Shown here: piece after piece, positions 23,151-34,117 of the stretch
How the letters are laid out: every line of letters begins with the position of its first letter
Numbering within the stretch: the first letter of the stretch is position 1
Origin: Puccinia triticina
Taxonomy: Eukaryota; Basidiomycota; Pucciniomycetes; Pucciniales; Pucciniaceae
Reading direction: 5' to 3'
DNA length: 64,000 nucleotides
Assembly (NCBI RefSeq): GCF_026914185.1
Contig: NC_070569.1
Span: 2,480,001 to 2,544,000, forward strand
Translations under genes and position numbers: made by a program
Notes under the pieces: model-generated
Database searches by the model: none
Told to the model about the DNA's origin: nothing
Seen by the model: only the letters and a program-made list of their open reading frames with translations

Positions 23151-25770
23151 GGGGGTTGAGAAATCAACTCCCAAAAATTAAAAACCGACTCCCAAATTGA
23201 GTTTACGTTGCGCGGACCGCTGCGCGACGTCTGTCCTGGGTCCCCATGACCCAATTTTGACCCGGGGGCATTTTGGCAGTCGATTTTGTAATTCTGCAAT
23301 CCCAAAAGGGAGTCGGAATTTTAATTTTGCAAAAAATGCCGGAAAATAAAGAAAAATTTATACCTCCGCACTGGGGCACCCAAAGCCCCCCAAGATTTTA
23401 CATCACTCTAAATACACTCTTTAGAGAATATTGTGAGCTTCACAGCATTAGTACTCCTCAGGGAAACCCTGTGTAGTCAGGGGGCGGATTTGGCGGATTT
23501 CCCACTAAGGCAAACCCCCAAAACCTTATCTATGGTGCTCCAAACAGCCCCAAATTTTTTCTGCTATAAGGATAAGCTCTTTAAAAGATATTTTAAGCTT
23601 CGCGGCATTAGCACACCTCAGGGAGACTGTGCAGCCGGGGGCGGATTTGGCGGATTTCCTACTAATGCAATGCGCCATGCCCTGAGATACGGTGATCCAA
23701 ATGCCCCCAAAGTTTTTCTGCCACATAAATACACTCTCTAGAGCATATGTTAAGCTTCACGGCATTAGCACACCTCAGGGAGACCCTGTGTAGCCAGGGG
23801 GGCGGATTTGGCGGATTTCCTACTACTTATCCTCACTTGAACCATCTATATCTTCTGATCAAGAAGCGATACAAATAAACGGAGGGCTCTCAAAAGATTC
23901 CCTGCCCTCTTATCTACCATTACCAATACAGAACGCAAAAATATTCCTAACGGCGTAGGACCGCGCAGAGGAAGAAAACTACGACAATTGCCTTAGTAGG
24001 AAATCCGCCTAATCCGCCCCCGGCTACACAGGATTTCCCTGATGTGTAATACACCCGTAAATCTCAAAATATTTTCTAGAGACTGTATTTATGTGTCAGA
24101 AATATTCTGGGGGCATTTGGATCACCACATCTCAGGATATGGCGCATTGCGGTAGTAGGAAATCCGCCAAATCCGCCCCCGGCTACACAGGGTCTCCCTG
24201 AGGTGTGCTAATGCCGCGAAGCTTAAAATATCTTTTAAAGACTTTATAATTATAGCATAAAAAATTTGGGGCTGTTTGGAGCACCATAGATAAGGTTTTG
24301 GGGGTTTGCCTTAGTAGGAAATCCGCCAAATCCGCCCCCCAACTACACAGGGTTTCCCTGAGGAGTATTAATGCTATGAAGCTCACAATATTCTCTAAAG
24401 AGTGTATTTAGAGTGCTATAACATTTTGGGGGGCTTTCACCAGGGGAGATATGTTCCCACTCCCCAGGGAGTGCCAGAGCTGAATTTTATGTGAGTTTTG
24501 GTCGGATGTGAGCCTGATGTGGATTAGTAACTCATCCCCAAGAAAGTAAATTGGATGGAGAAGTTAGTGAAAAGTCAGTCACAATTGATTTGGAAGTCAA
24601 CACAATGTTGTGTAGATTTTTTTTGTTTTCTATGTACAACTGTAGGAAGAAATATGATGAAATGATATTTCACCAAAGTCCAACTCATCAATTGCTCCTG
24701 TTTACTGATTATTAAGGATAGCAAAGCAAAATTCCCATTCTCAAAAGTAATTCCTCCAAAAAAATGGGTTTCTTGTAATTCACATTATATGCCCTGATGT
24801 ACAAAATTAAACTAAAAGTTGACTTGGTATTATTGGGTTTAGATTTTTGGAATGTGGTGATGTTGCAGTCATTGAAATTGAAACCCATTTTCTGGGAAAT
24901 GCGGGAATTAATTTGAATTTGGCTGATAAAAATGACAAAAAACTGTTTCAATAGGGTGAAAGTCTGAGTTAAGTCAAGGTTGGATTGCGGTGCCAATTCA
25001 CTTTGGCCATATATCCTGTCCTCCTCACGAAAATGATCTAGTGAATTTTGTATTTTTTTGCTTTTCAAAATTCACATGTGCACATGCAAGTTAACCTTTT
25101 TGCACTTTGCTAATAGTCACCCTGATGTACGCGCGTACATTGAGGTGGAAATATCACAGGATGGGCCTTTCACAGCCACATGAAAAGTAAAAAATTTGTT
25201 TTGAGACACCAATTGTCCCCCTGATGTACGCGAGTACATGAGGGGGAAAAAATCACAGGCTGGGCCTTTCACATCTCCATGGAAAGGACACACTGGTCAT
25301 GGAGCCAAGAAAGGACTATATTCTGGATGAGTTCTGGATGAATTATAGATGAGTTCTGGATGATTTTTTGGCAAGCTATGGTTTATTTCAGGATTATTTC
25401 CAACTGATTTCCACGCCGACTTCCAGTCTTGTTCATACCTATTCAATATTGCTTTACCAAAGGCCTCCAGCACAGTTATGGAAAAAAGTTACGGTAAGGC
25501 ACTCCCTGGGGAGTGGGAATATATCTCCCCTGGTGTTTGGGTGCCCCAGTGCGGAGGTATAGATTTTTCTTTATTTTCCAGCATTTTTTGCAAAATCAAA
25601 ATTCCGACTCCCATTTGGGATTGCAGAATTACAAAATCGACTCCCAAAATGCCCCCGGGTCAAAATTGGGTCATGGGGACCCGGAAAAGACGTCGCGCGG
25701 CGGTCCGCGCGACGTAAACTCAATTTGGGAGTCAATTTTTTAATTTTTGGGAGTCAATTTCTCAACCCCC
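23151..25770. mobile_element. Giant foldback element 2 (8-bp TSD), split by a CACTA-like insertion
   Basis: Inverted ends GGGGGTTGAG...CTCAACCCCC, flanked by TTTCCTTA (23143-23150 and 25771-25778). The left arm (23151 to about 23830) pairs with the right arm, which is interrupted at 24435 by a CACTA-like element; the arm resumes at 25539. Without that insert the element is about 1.5 kb. As in 6741-8359, each arm contains three direct repeats about 159 bp apart (23456, 23616, 23773). It carries no ORF. MULE-like mobilisation is inferred from architecture and TSD length; hAT also makes 8-bp TSDs. Confidence 0.85.
24438..25535. mobile_element. CACTA-like element (CACCAGG family), copy 2
   Basis: 1,098 bp with ends CACCAGGGGAGATAT...ATATCTCCCCTGGTG and a TTT duplication (24435-24437, 25536-25538). 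Removing it rejoins the right arm of foldback 2 exactly. It is a diverged relative of 8762-9871, sharing the subterminal small palindrome and a motif with GATGTACGCGCGTACAT-like sequence. No ORF. Confidence 0.85.
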
Positions 25771-25778
25771 TTTCCTTA

Positions 25779-26115
25779 AGGACAGGTCAACAACTATTAG
25801 GTTGGACAATTATGTTTTGGAAGCCTTTCCCATCCAGATTGGCCTCCCACAGTGATCCCCTTTATCTGTCATTCTTTATATACTGTACAACAACTCACTG
25901 CTGACTGAAAAATTTAACACTTTGCAAGATATGGTTTCTATAGGATACGTTGACGATGTTGTCCATCTGGTGGCGGCGGAATCGACGGAGAAGGCTAAGG
26001 ATGTCCTGGTGGAGAGGGGTCATTGGTCCCTGCAGTGGGGTGATACCCACGGGGCAATCTTTGACCAAGCCAAGGCCCAATTCTTGTGGCTGACCAAGAG
26101 AAAGACACCCGTGGG
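25779..26115 (+). pseudogene. LINE ORF2 piece 3 (RT catalytic core)
   Basis: Reads KDRSTTIRLD...IGLPQ, a stop where the family has Gly (GLPQGSP), SPLSVILYILYNN, then the RT catalytic box GYVDDVVHLV at about 25945, and FLWLTKRKTPVG. The two catalytic Asp of the box are intact. The reading stops at 26115 where the next insertion begins, and resumes at 35845. Confidence 0.85.
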
Positions 26116-26420
26116 TAGGGCTGGACCCCGGGGACGGGGTTGACGGGTATACCCGGCTATCCGACCCAACGGGTCGGGGGCTGGCAGGGTTTTTTTCTAA
26201 AAATACCTGCCGGGCATTCTTGGGTATAAAAGTTGGGGCACTCTGACAATTGAGAGAATTATGAAAACTGAAGTATTTATTTTCATAAGTAAATTGTAAC
26301 AATAATAAAATACAATGTATAAATTATGATGAAAATAATTTATACCTGAAGGCAGACAAAATCTGCTTGTCGATGATCTTTCTAAGACCTGAATGAGTAG
26401 TGACTAAGACAATAATATCT

Positions 26421-27492
26421 CACTACAAACATTTATTATTTTGCCCAAAAAAAAAAAAAAAAGTCAACATGAAAAAAATGAAACCAGAATTTCACTCAGG
26501 GGAACAAACTGAGCATGCTGAGCCAAAAAAATAAAATGTCCCAAACTGAGCAAAAATCATTGGATAATGTTTTGGGATGGTTTTTTTTCACGGGCCTGGC
26601 GGGCCTGGAGCGGGCTTGAGTGGGCCTTGAGTGGGCCTGAGACGGGCCTGCCCCAGAAGCACATTGGGTCAGTATTAAAGGTGTTTTGCCTTGCCCTGGG
26701 AGCTGCTGGGTCTTTTGATGGGCCCAAAATCTCAACATGGGCTTTTGGTGGTCTAGAAGTATCAACCCGGGCCACTGAATAGCCCATGGGCCTCTGAATT
26801 CCCAAAAAGCCCACCATGATCCCCCACATAGCCATTGGGCTCTTGGTTGCCCATGAAGATCCCTATGGGCCAACAGATACTTCCATCATGGGATCCCATG
26901 GGCTTTTTGCCTCCTTTCTGGGCCACAAAAAGCCCATGGGGCGCGTTTTGGACCACCAAAAGCCCATGAGGATATCTGTTGGCCCATGGAGATCTTCATG
27001 GGCCACCAAAAGCCCATGAGGGTATCTGTTGGCCCATGGAGATCTTCATGGGCTACCAAGAGCCCATTAGCTATGTGGGGGCTCATGGTGGGCTTTCTGG
27101 GAATTCAAAGGCCCATGGGCTATTCAGTGGCCCGAGTTGATACTTCTAGACCACCAAAAGCCCATGTTGAGATTTTGGGCCCATCAAAAGCCCCATGAAG
27201 CTCCCAGGGCAAGGCAAAACTGCTTTAATACTGACCCAATGTGCTTTTGGGGTAGGCCCGTCTCAGGCCCGCTCAAGGCCCGCTCAAGGCCTGCTCAAGC
27301 CCGCTCCAGGCCCGCCAGGCCCGTGAAAAAAAACCATCCCAAAACATTGTCCAATGATTTTTGCTCAGTTTGGGACATTTTATTTTTTTGGCTCAGCATG
27401 CTCAGTTTGTTCCCCTGAGTGAAATTCTGGTTTCATTTTTTTCATGTTGACTTTTATTTCTTCTTTGGGCAAAATAATAAATGTTTGTAGTG
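26421..27492. mobile_element. CACTA foldback element (CACTACAAACA ends, TCT duplication)
   Basis: 1,072-bp palindrome, CACTACAAACATTT...AAATGTTTGTAGTG, flanked by TCT (26418-26420, 27493-27495). The CACTA terminus and 3-bp duplication are diagnostic of the CACTA/CMC superfamily. The arms (about 500 bp) contain dense GGGCC...AGCCCATG motifs. A direct repeat of about 53 bp is present near 26948-27060. No ORF with a recognised domain. Confidence 0.85.
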
Positions 27493-27495
27493 TCT

Positions 27496-28860
27496 AGTAT
27501 GAGAACTAGATTAATAATCTGTAGTACAAACAGTTATGAGTATCAGCATTGATAGTCAACGGTCTTTTTCTTTTTTAGATCGATCTTGTATATATAAAGA
27601 AAGAACTTTACTTTACGATAGATAGCTTAACGTGCTATAATCAGAAAAGGTTTTTTATCTTTTGTTTGATGAAACAATACCAGAATTTGGTAAGCTTATT
27701 TGATTGATAAGAGTCAAACTGCTAAGTCAAGAAATGATTTAGTTTCTTGCTTATCTTAAGAACAATCAAATAGCAAGTACTTACGATGAGATCGATAAGT
27801 CTTTGTTTTCTTTTTGATTGCTCGGTTCTTGATTGAAGTTGTAAGATCTGTTTTTTAAGAAAGACTAGAGGCCAAGGCGGCTTCGCCGCTGCAGGGCACT
27901 AATACAATCCCCACAAATCTAGCATTACCTCACCCCCCACCCTCAGATACCCTGATCAAACTGGATCTGCAACAATAATTTTCTCCCAAATTTAATTAAA
28001 ACACCCAACTCAAACACCACAATGTGTCAAAACAGTGAGCCCCCATGCAGCCCGGAAGTTTTTCCCCATCAAGCAGGAACCCCTCTCCTCCCCTCCACTT
28101 TGAGTTTGAAGCCACAGAATTTTCACAGTTTCTGACAGAAATGGCTCAACCATCCACTCACACCTTACTTAATCCAGCTGTAAGCCTTATCCAAAATTAC
28201 CTGTGGTTTAACATGCAGTTTAAAGAATTCAATAGAGGCCAATGCAGTTGTGCCGCTGCAGGTTTGTATGTCCACCCTACCTTTCCAAAAGCAGTAAGTT
28301 TATCAATTTACCAAGCACATATATTCATTCTCAATGTTTATGAAACTCTCTAACTTGAATTAGAACAAATAACAACTACTTGCATAGTAGTATTGCTAAA
28401 CCTTTGACACAAGAAAGAATGATTTAGTTTGCAATACATACTTTGCCTCAACTCATCTGATAACTTCCTTTCATAAATTTTGTGGTATTAGCTAAAATAT
28501 ACAATGATTATATCCAATTCAAGAAAAGTTCCAGACTGAGTCCCATTTGCAAGATTTTTGTTCATTTTCATCATCAAACTCATAGGGGTGTCACCATTTG
28601 ATGGGCTTTGCACCAACAATAATCTGGACACTTTATTGTTTGCTGCTCTTAAGAGTACAGCATATAACCAAAGGTTATTTCACCACAAAAGTTTTCACCC
28701 CTCAAGTTTGAAACAAAGAATCAATTTGTTAAAATTATGTGCATGTAAAACAAGAAAAAACTGCTGGAATTGTTCAATTGAAATAATTGTTGAATCAAAA
28801 GATATTGTTTATGTAAAGTGAATCAATCAAACGGCAAACAAAGAAAAGAAAGAGGAGGAT
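27496..28860. other. AT-rich interior sequence, nothing recognised
   Basis: About 1.36 kb inside the putative hAT block. A short GC-rich motif (GGCTTCGCCGCTGCAGG at about 27880, and a relative at 28250) is the only repeated feature seen. No gene supported. Confidence 0.4.
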
Positions 28861-28964
28861 GTTATAGGAGGCTAGGATACATGAGTGTAAGCAGAGCGTT
28901 AGAGAGCTTGTCGGGCGGGGCTTCGGGCTGCTGATCAGAGGCCGGGGGACCGGTGGGTGCGGGA

Positions 28965-29351
28965 TCACGGGTGAGGGGGGGCAGCATGGACGGCGGCAGA
29001 GAGGGCGACGGAGACGGCGTTGAGGAGGGTGGGAGAGAGGGAGACACGCGGGAGAAGGGCGGGCGTCGGCTGGATGGCGCGGGGAGGAGGGACAGGTCGG
29101 AGGGAGGGAGGGAGAAGAGATGAGCGCGGCCAGGGCGCCGGCGTCGAGGTCAAGGGCGCAAGCAAGGCCAGCAGGGGATGGATGATGTTGGAGAGCGACG
29201 ACGGCAAGGGAGGCGACGAGGGGAGCGCCGGAAGGTTGTTAGCAGCAGGGCAAGCGGGTCCTGCGCGGTAGGGCAGGTCGAGCGAGAAGTCGAAGCCGTC
29301 AATGGCTGGGAAAGAGAGCGGAGGGAGCAAGCCGATGTCTGGCGGCTCCAA
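28965..29351 (-). pseudogene. GC-rich gene-like fragment, unrecognised
   Basis: A 128-codon minus-strand ORF starting MEPPDIGLLPPLSFPAIDGF, rich in Pro, Leu, Ala and Ser. A second GC-rich reading (to 28862, ending ALLTLMYPSLL) lies just downstream in another frame and could be the next exon. Composition is like the host gene island at 48.8-54.8 kb and unlike the AT-rich flanks. I do not recognise the protein. It could be a captured host gene fragment or chance. Confidence 0.3.
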
Positions 29352-29569
29352 GAGCCCCCCATCCGGGTCGCCCGCGCCGGCCGGCCGGACACGTTTCGCT
29401 CACACGCACCGTCTTCTCTCGATTCAGACCAGCAGTGACTGCCAGTCTCTCTCCGGAGACAAAACAGATACTAAGACAGCTATCTTCTTTTTGGAGACCG
29501 TCCAGCGACAGGCGGCAGTCTTTGGCTGACGCAGGTTGGCATAGGTGGCAAACAGGGTTGGGAAATGGA

Positions 29570-30585
29570 GGTTCACGACGACTTGTCGTTATGTGGACGG
29601 TAGGCGGGACGAGTTGGGTGGAATTTTGAGGTGTAACGAGCAGGTGTGGCGCACACGAGACAAACAACAACGGGACGGGTCTGGTGCTGCGAGTGAGGTT
29701 TGAGGTGCGACGGGTCGACGGGTTGGGCATTAACGACGGTGGTGATACTGAGCGGGGTTGATGTGGACGGTAGGCGTGACCGGGTTGGTGGAATTTGACG
29801 CTCCCAGCGTTCTGTTTAGGCTAGGGGCGACCAGATTGGTTGAAACGAGCAGTCGGGGCGCGCACGAGACGAACGGCAACGTGATGGGTCTGGTGATGCG
29901 ACTGGGGTTTGAGGCGCCACGGGTCCACGGATTGGGGCGTCAGGGCGGTAGTGATGCTGGGAGGTGTGAGGGCCGCCCTATTACTCCTACTTCTTTAGTA
30001 GCTATGAACAAACTCAAGAGAGAGTGTCGCTTGTTTTTGGATGTAATAGAGGGTAGTTTATCTTCGAGTGAAGATTAAACTCTTGAAGGGTAATTTAGAC
30101 TTTGTTGATTTTATTTCGGAACTCAAGAGTGATGAAGACTAAGAACAAAGATATCGCGATGAGGAAGAGGAAAGGAAAAAAACAACATCCCCGACAAGGC
30201 TAAATACAACGATGAAAGCTCGGATAACAAAACTAAACTCTATAATTAAAAGCCAGAGTAGAAATCGTAAAATCTACTAGTAGTTCATAAGAAATCTTAC
30301 ATAATTAATAATAAATCTCTTATAATATAAGTAACATGTAGAAAACGTTACAGGAGGGGCTGATGTGGACAGTAGGTGAGACTGCGTTGGGCGGAAATTG
30401 ACGCTCCCGTTGTTTTGTTTAGCATAGGGGCGACCGGGTTGGTTGTAACGAGCAGTCGTGGTGCGCACGAGACGAACGGCGACGAGGTGAGTATGGTAGA
30501 ATGGCTGGGGTATGAGGCGCCACGGGTCCACCGATTGGGGCGTCCATTCTGTCAGCTGGGCATTCACTGGCTTAGGGTTAGGGTA
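29570..30585 (+). repeat. Diverged GC-rich repeat, three copies, ending in a TTAGGG doublet
   Basis: A unit of about 200 bp (landmarks: GATGTGGACGGTAGG, GGGGCGACC, GCGCACGAGACGAACGG, GCGCCACGGGTCCAC) occurs at about 29585, 29757 and 30360. After the third copy the sequence runs CTTAGGGTTAGGGTATG (30570-30586), two perfect telomere-type hexamers. No coding function seen. Confidence 0.65.
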
Positions 30586-30599
30586 TGATTGATTGAGGC

Positions 30600-31004
30600 A
30601 GAGTGTCGCCTATGTGGCATGCTCAAAACTTGAGCCTCTCAATCATGTGAGCGGGCCCGGGAGCTACTGCCTAGTAGATCCCCAAGCCGGCTCCGTGTGG
30701 GCTAAGGGGAGTTAGCTACCTCCTCACTTGGTCGCCGCTACCTCTGCTCAGGAAGCTCAAGGTTTCTGGGCGCCTCCTTCTGGGAAGGAGAGTGAGTCTG
30801 GCTCTAGGGGGGTTGAGTTAACCCTCCTTTCTGCCGCTAAACTCTTAATGGTTCCAGGTATCTTAGGTGATTAACACTCTAAGGTCGGAGCCCGCTCCCA
30901 TAACTCAGGTGGTACCTGAGCCTGGCTTTGAGCCTGGTGACCATCCCTTAGCCGTTCGTGGTGTATCCATTGCGCGCATGGTCTCGTAATCTATCAACAA
31001 GTAT
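30600..31004 (-). other. 3' flank of the DIRS-type element
   Basis: About 400 bp downstream of the RT ORF. No tyrosine recombinase ORF is present here, although DIRS elements normally carry one; it is either lost or elsewhere. Confidence 0.4.
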
Positions 31005-32774
31005 TTAGAGATCCACCTGGGTGATCAGTTCCTCTAGGTCTTGAGGGATCTTTATGAGGATCTGGTCTCTCATCCTGTGGCCGTCGCGCAATCCTCTTGA
31101 CAGCCCGTCTGCTCGGTTGTCCGCTGATTGCACCCTTTTTGCGACGAGGTTGATCTGATGCTCAACCAGTACCTTCTGGATTAGCTTCCATTCCGAGTTC
31201 ACAAATTGGTCGCCTGATTTCCTTTTGAGGATGACCGATTTGGTTGTGGAATTATTGGTCCATACTATGAATGTTTTGCTTCCTTTCGCTCCAATCTTGA
31301 TGAGCATCATCAACCCTAGTCGTACCGCTATCGTTTCCAGACGAGCTATCCTTTCTTCTTCCAGGTTTTCTATCAGGCCTCTGCTGAGTTTCTTGGTTGA
31401 CAGTAGGCGAAATTGGGCCCACTTGCGGCCTATTAGTACGCCAATGCCGAAACTAGTGGACGCGTTGCCCACCCACCCAATTTCTGTCGGGTCGGGGTTT
31501 GAGATTAGTCTAGTGGCTTTGAAGTTCAAAAGTGTTGAAAGCCATTCGTGTAGGTCTTTGTTTACGTTGTCAGGGACTGGTCGGCATGTCCGGCGGTCGA
31601 TCCACTCCATCATCCAACAGTAAAGGCTACAGAGATGACATCGGAGCTGAGGTAGGATGTAAGATACATGGTTGAGTCTGCCCACTAGTATCTCCACCTC
31701 TGCGTACTTGAAACGGGCGCCTAGTTCTAGGTACACCTTGATCTGCGAGATTCTCTTCTGAAGCTTCTCTTCAGGGAGCCGCACCGTCTTGTAGAAGCCG
31801 TTCCAAACAAAACCTACATACTTTTGTTCTTCTAAGAAAGGGGCAAACTTTTCCTTGTTTGTCTTGACCCCCAGTTGGTTTGACCGGATGACTACGTCTT
31901 TCATTTCCACGTTTGATCGTGCATCTTTGACAAACAGGTTGTCGTCAACCCAGCGGAATATCGTCATGACCTCGAATTTGTTCAGCATTATCTGTTTCCA
32001 TGCGTCTGCTGGTCGCCCAAAGGAGCCGCATCCAGCAACTCCGCCAAAGGTGATGCGGGTATCAAGTAGTATCTTGTCGTCTAGGGTTTTTACCATTAAA
32101 TAAGGCCATTGATCTGGTGCAGTCGGAATTTGCCGGTATGCTTTTTCCCAGTCGAATATTGCTAGCAAGACTGGGTGCTTCAGCTCTCTGATGAATTTTG
32201 CCACCGTATTGAAATCGTCCCAGGTTGTAGTGAATTCAGCTGCGTCCACGAATGAGTTTACAGAACGGATTTGTTGGTTGCCATGCGGGAAGGATAGGTC
32301 GTTGATTGGTCTCAGCGACCCGTCCTGGTTGATAACGGCGCCTAGCGGGCTAGTACGGAAGAAGCTGAAATGTTGGTTTACTTCTTCATGGGTGAACGGT
32401 CCGAACATTTGCTTGGCCAACAGTTCTTTGCCTATTGAATCTTCGATTTTCTTCCTTGCTTGGAGGGCAGATTCATGGTTGGGTGGCGTGTAAAAACTCC
32501 AGTCATCACCCACTGTATGTTGCGGTATGCCCTGGTTGAAGCCGTGCACAAAGCCGTGTAGGACATCGTCGAACTCCGGTAGTAAGTCCCACTTACTCAG
32601 AGATTTGGCCCACTCCTCTACATTCATCTCGCAAGTCACCCCTGTCGGCCATGCTGGGCTCGGGTCTGCGGTGTCAAGGCGGGGCCTCTTTTCACTCAAT
32701 TTCTCACGGGGCTCAGGGGATGCGCGGAAGCGGCTTGGAGCGCTGGAGACGGGGCTGCATTTATCATGATACAC
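31005..32774 (-). CDS. DIRS-type reverse transcriptase/RNase H, catalytically mutated
   Basis: 589-residue open ORF. The RT shows LRPINDLSFP, AIFDWEKAYRQIP, and the catalytic FRWVDDNLFV at about residue 275. The C-terminal third is the RNase H-like domain found fused to RT in DIRS/Ngaro-type elements (IGWVGNAS, IARLETIAVRLGL, TNNSTT, SADNRADGLSRG). Two expected catalytic or metal-binding Asp are Asn: codon 31464-31466 (GNAS for GDAS) and 31254-31256 (TNNS for TDNS). Each is explained by one TCG to TTG change on the plus strand. So the frame is intact while RNase H is probably dead. Confidence 0.85.
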   Translation of the reverse strand: MYHDKCSPVSSAPSRFRASPEPREKLSEKRPRLDTADPSPAWPTGVTCEMNVEEWAKSLSKWDLLPEFDDVLHGFVHGFNQGIPQHTVGDDWSFYTPPNHESALQARKKIEDSIGKELLAKQMFGPFTHEEVNQHFSFFRTSPLGAVINQDGSLRPINDLSFPHGNQQIRSVNSFVDAAEFTTTWDDFNTVAKFIRELKHPVLLAIFDWEKAYRQIPTAPDQWPYLMVKTLDDKILLDTRITFGGVAGCGSFGRPADAWKQIMLNKFEVMTIFRWVDDNLFVKDARSNVEMKDVVIRSNQLGVKTNKEKFAPFLEEQKYVGFVWNGFYKTVRLPEEKLQKRISQIKVYLELGARFKYAEVEILVGRLNHVSYILPQLRCHLCSLYCWMMEWIDRRTCRPVPDNVNKDLHEWLSTLLNFKATRLISNPDPTEIGWVGNASTSFGIGVLIGRKWAQFRLLSTKKLSRGLIENLEEERIARLETIAVRLGLMMLIKIGAKGSKTFIVWTNNSTTKSVILKRKSGDQFVNSEWKLIQKVLVEHQINLVAKRVQSADNRADGLSRGLRDGHRMRDQILIKIPQDLEELITQVDL

Positions 32775-32972
32775 AATCAGACTTCTGTAGCCACATGGTC
32801 ACAGGATTCACCCGCTGGTAGGGTTGTAGACTACAGCACATGGGGGGGTTGGGGGGGGGGGGTTATAGGTTGGGAAAAGTAAGTGGGTAGCCTACTAGTT
32901 CCGTCCTCTCTGGTCCTTCCGTCCGCCTTGATCGCCTCTCTCGTTGTACGCCGCATTGTAGCGGTTTCCCTT

Positions 32973-34058
32973 TTAGCCTTGGGATCTTGGGTAGCGTCCC
33001 GAGCCTGAGCCTTGCTGGTCATGTGGCAATTGAGCACGTTGGTTTGCGGCTCCCTTCCCGTTAGGTTGGTTGCCGCCGCTGCTGCTTGCCTTGCTGGTCG
33101 GTCCAGTTGCGTTAGCTTGCGCATCTGATTTCGCCGGGTCCGTGCCAGTGACCGGGTCCCATTTAGCCCTGCTACCTCCTTTGATATACGGGTTCTCTGT
33201 GTAGTCTGTCTCATCAAACTTTTGGCAACGAGCAATGATCTTCTGAGAAATCACGTTGTTCAGGACCGATATGTTGTTTATCAAAAGAGCCCCGTTTGGC
33301 ATGGGGATTTGGTGGGCGAAGGCATTTGTTCTCACGTTGATGTCGTAGCAAAGCCCGGTCATGAAGCCGTGTTGAGTGACTAGGTTGTCGCAGTGCCGCT
33401 TGTGGATCAGAAGCCATCTGGAGAATTTTGGGTAATTTGCAACCTGAATCAGTGCCGCGTGGAAGCCTTGGTGGTAGATGGACCACTTGGCATAGGTCTG
33501 TGTATATTCACAGGGATAAGGGTACCCGGTGTAGCGGTCCTTATCGACGTTTGTTTCGTCAGCCTTTGACCTTTTCTGCGCATAATGTATTATGGCCTTG
33601 TCTTGCCACACCTCGTTGAAGATGGTGAGCGGGAGGGGGCTGCGAAGTTCCATGAGGTTCTTCTTGAAGAATGGGGTGAAGCCAACGTTGTGGCTCGTCG
33701 GTCGTGCGTCATTGTTGAACATGACTCCGTCTGGGGTTGCGTTCGACTCTCCTGTCGGTGGAGCATCCTTGGTTGCGATGGGGCTTGGAGCCCAGGGTTG
33801 GGTGGGCGCCGGTCTGGGTGGAATTAGTGTTGCTGGTGCCGTCGCCTGAATCGGCTTCCTCGTTGAGAGGCCTTCACAGATCTTGAAGAACCGTTCGGCA
33901 AGTGCCGCGTTTCCGGCTTCTTCTGCAGCAAGCGCGCGGTCGGTGAGCTTGTTGATCTTTAGCCTGATCGCCTCTTCGTTGCTCGAGCTCTCATGGGTCG
34001 TGAGGGGCTCAGCATCGTCGGCGTTAACTGGTGTCGACGCTAGGTTGGGTAAACGCAA
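32973..34058 (-). CDS. DIRS-type element upstream ORF (gag-like)
   Basis: 361-residue ORF upstream of the RT on the same strand. The N-terminal half is helical and charged (ALAAEEAGNAALAERFF). A central domain (FNEVWQDKAIIHYAQKR... to ...IIARCQKFDE) is followed by a Gly/Ser/Asn/Arg-rich basic tail. The layout matches the gag-like ORF that precedes RT in basidiomycete DIRS-like elements; function is by position only. It probably continues from the ORF at 34118-34843 through a stop or intron. Confidence 0.6.
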   Translation of the reverse strand: MRLPNLASTPVNADDAEPLTTHESSSNEEAIRLKINKLTDRALAAEEAGNAALAERFFKICEGLSTRKPIQATAPATLIPPRPAPTQPWAPSPIATKDAPPTGESNATPDGVMFNNDARPTSHNVGFTPFFKKNLMELRSPLPLTIFNEVWQDKAIIHYAQKRSKADETNVDKDRYTGYPYPCEYTQTYAKWSIYHQGFHAALIQVANYPKFSRWLLIHKRHCDNLVTQHGFMTGLCYDINVRTNAFAHQIPMPNGALLINNISVLNNVISQKIIARCQKFDETDYTENPYIKGGSRAKWDPVTGTDPAKSDAQANATGPTSKASSSGGNQPNGKGAANQRAQLPHDQQGSGSGRYPRSQG

Positions 34059-34117
34059 GCAGTACGACTCAGTCTTGCATTCCTTTGGATATCCAGGGGT
34101 ATGTCGACTCTGTTCTT

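Noticed and set aside
30570..30586. Chromosome end or internal telomere
   Set aside because: Only two TTAGGG units, buried in nested transposons; kept as a finding, not as a telomere.
30600..31004. Tyrosine recombinase of the DIRS element
   Set aside because: I looked for an ORF with R-H-R-Y order downstream of RT and found no open frame.
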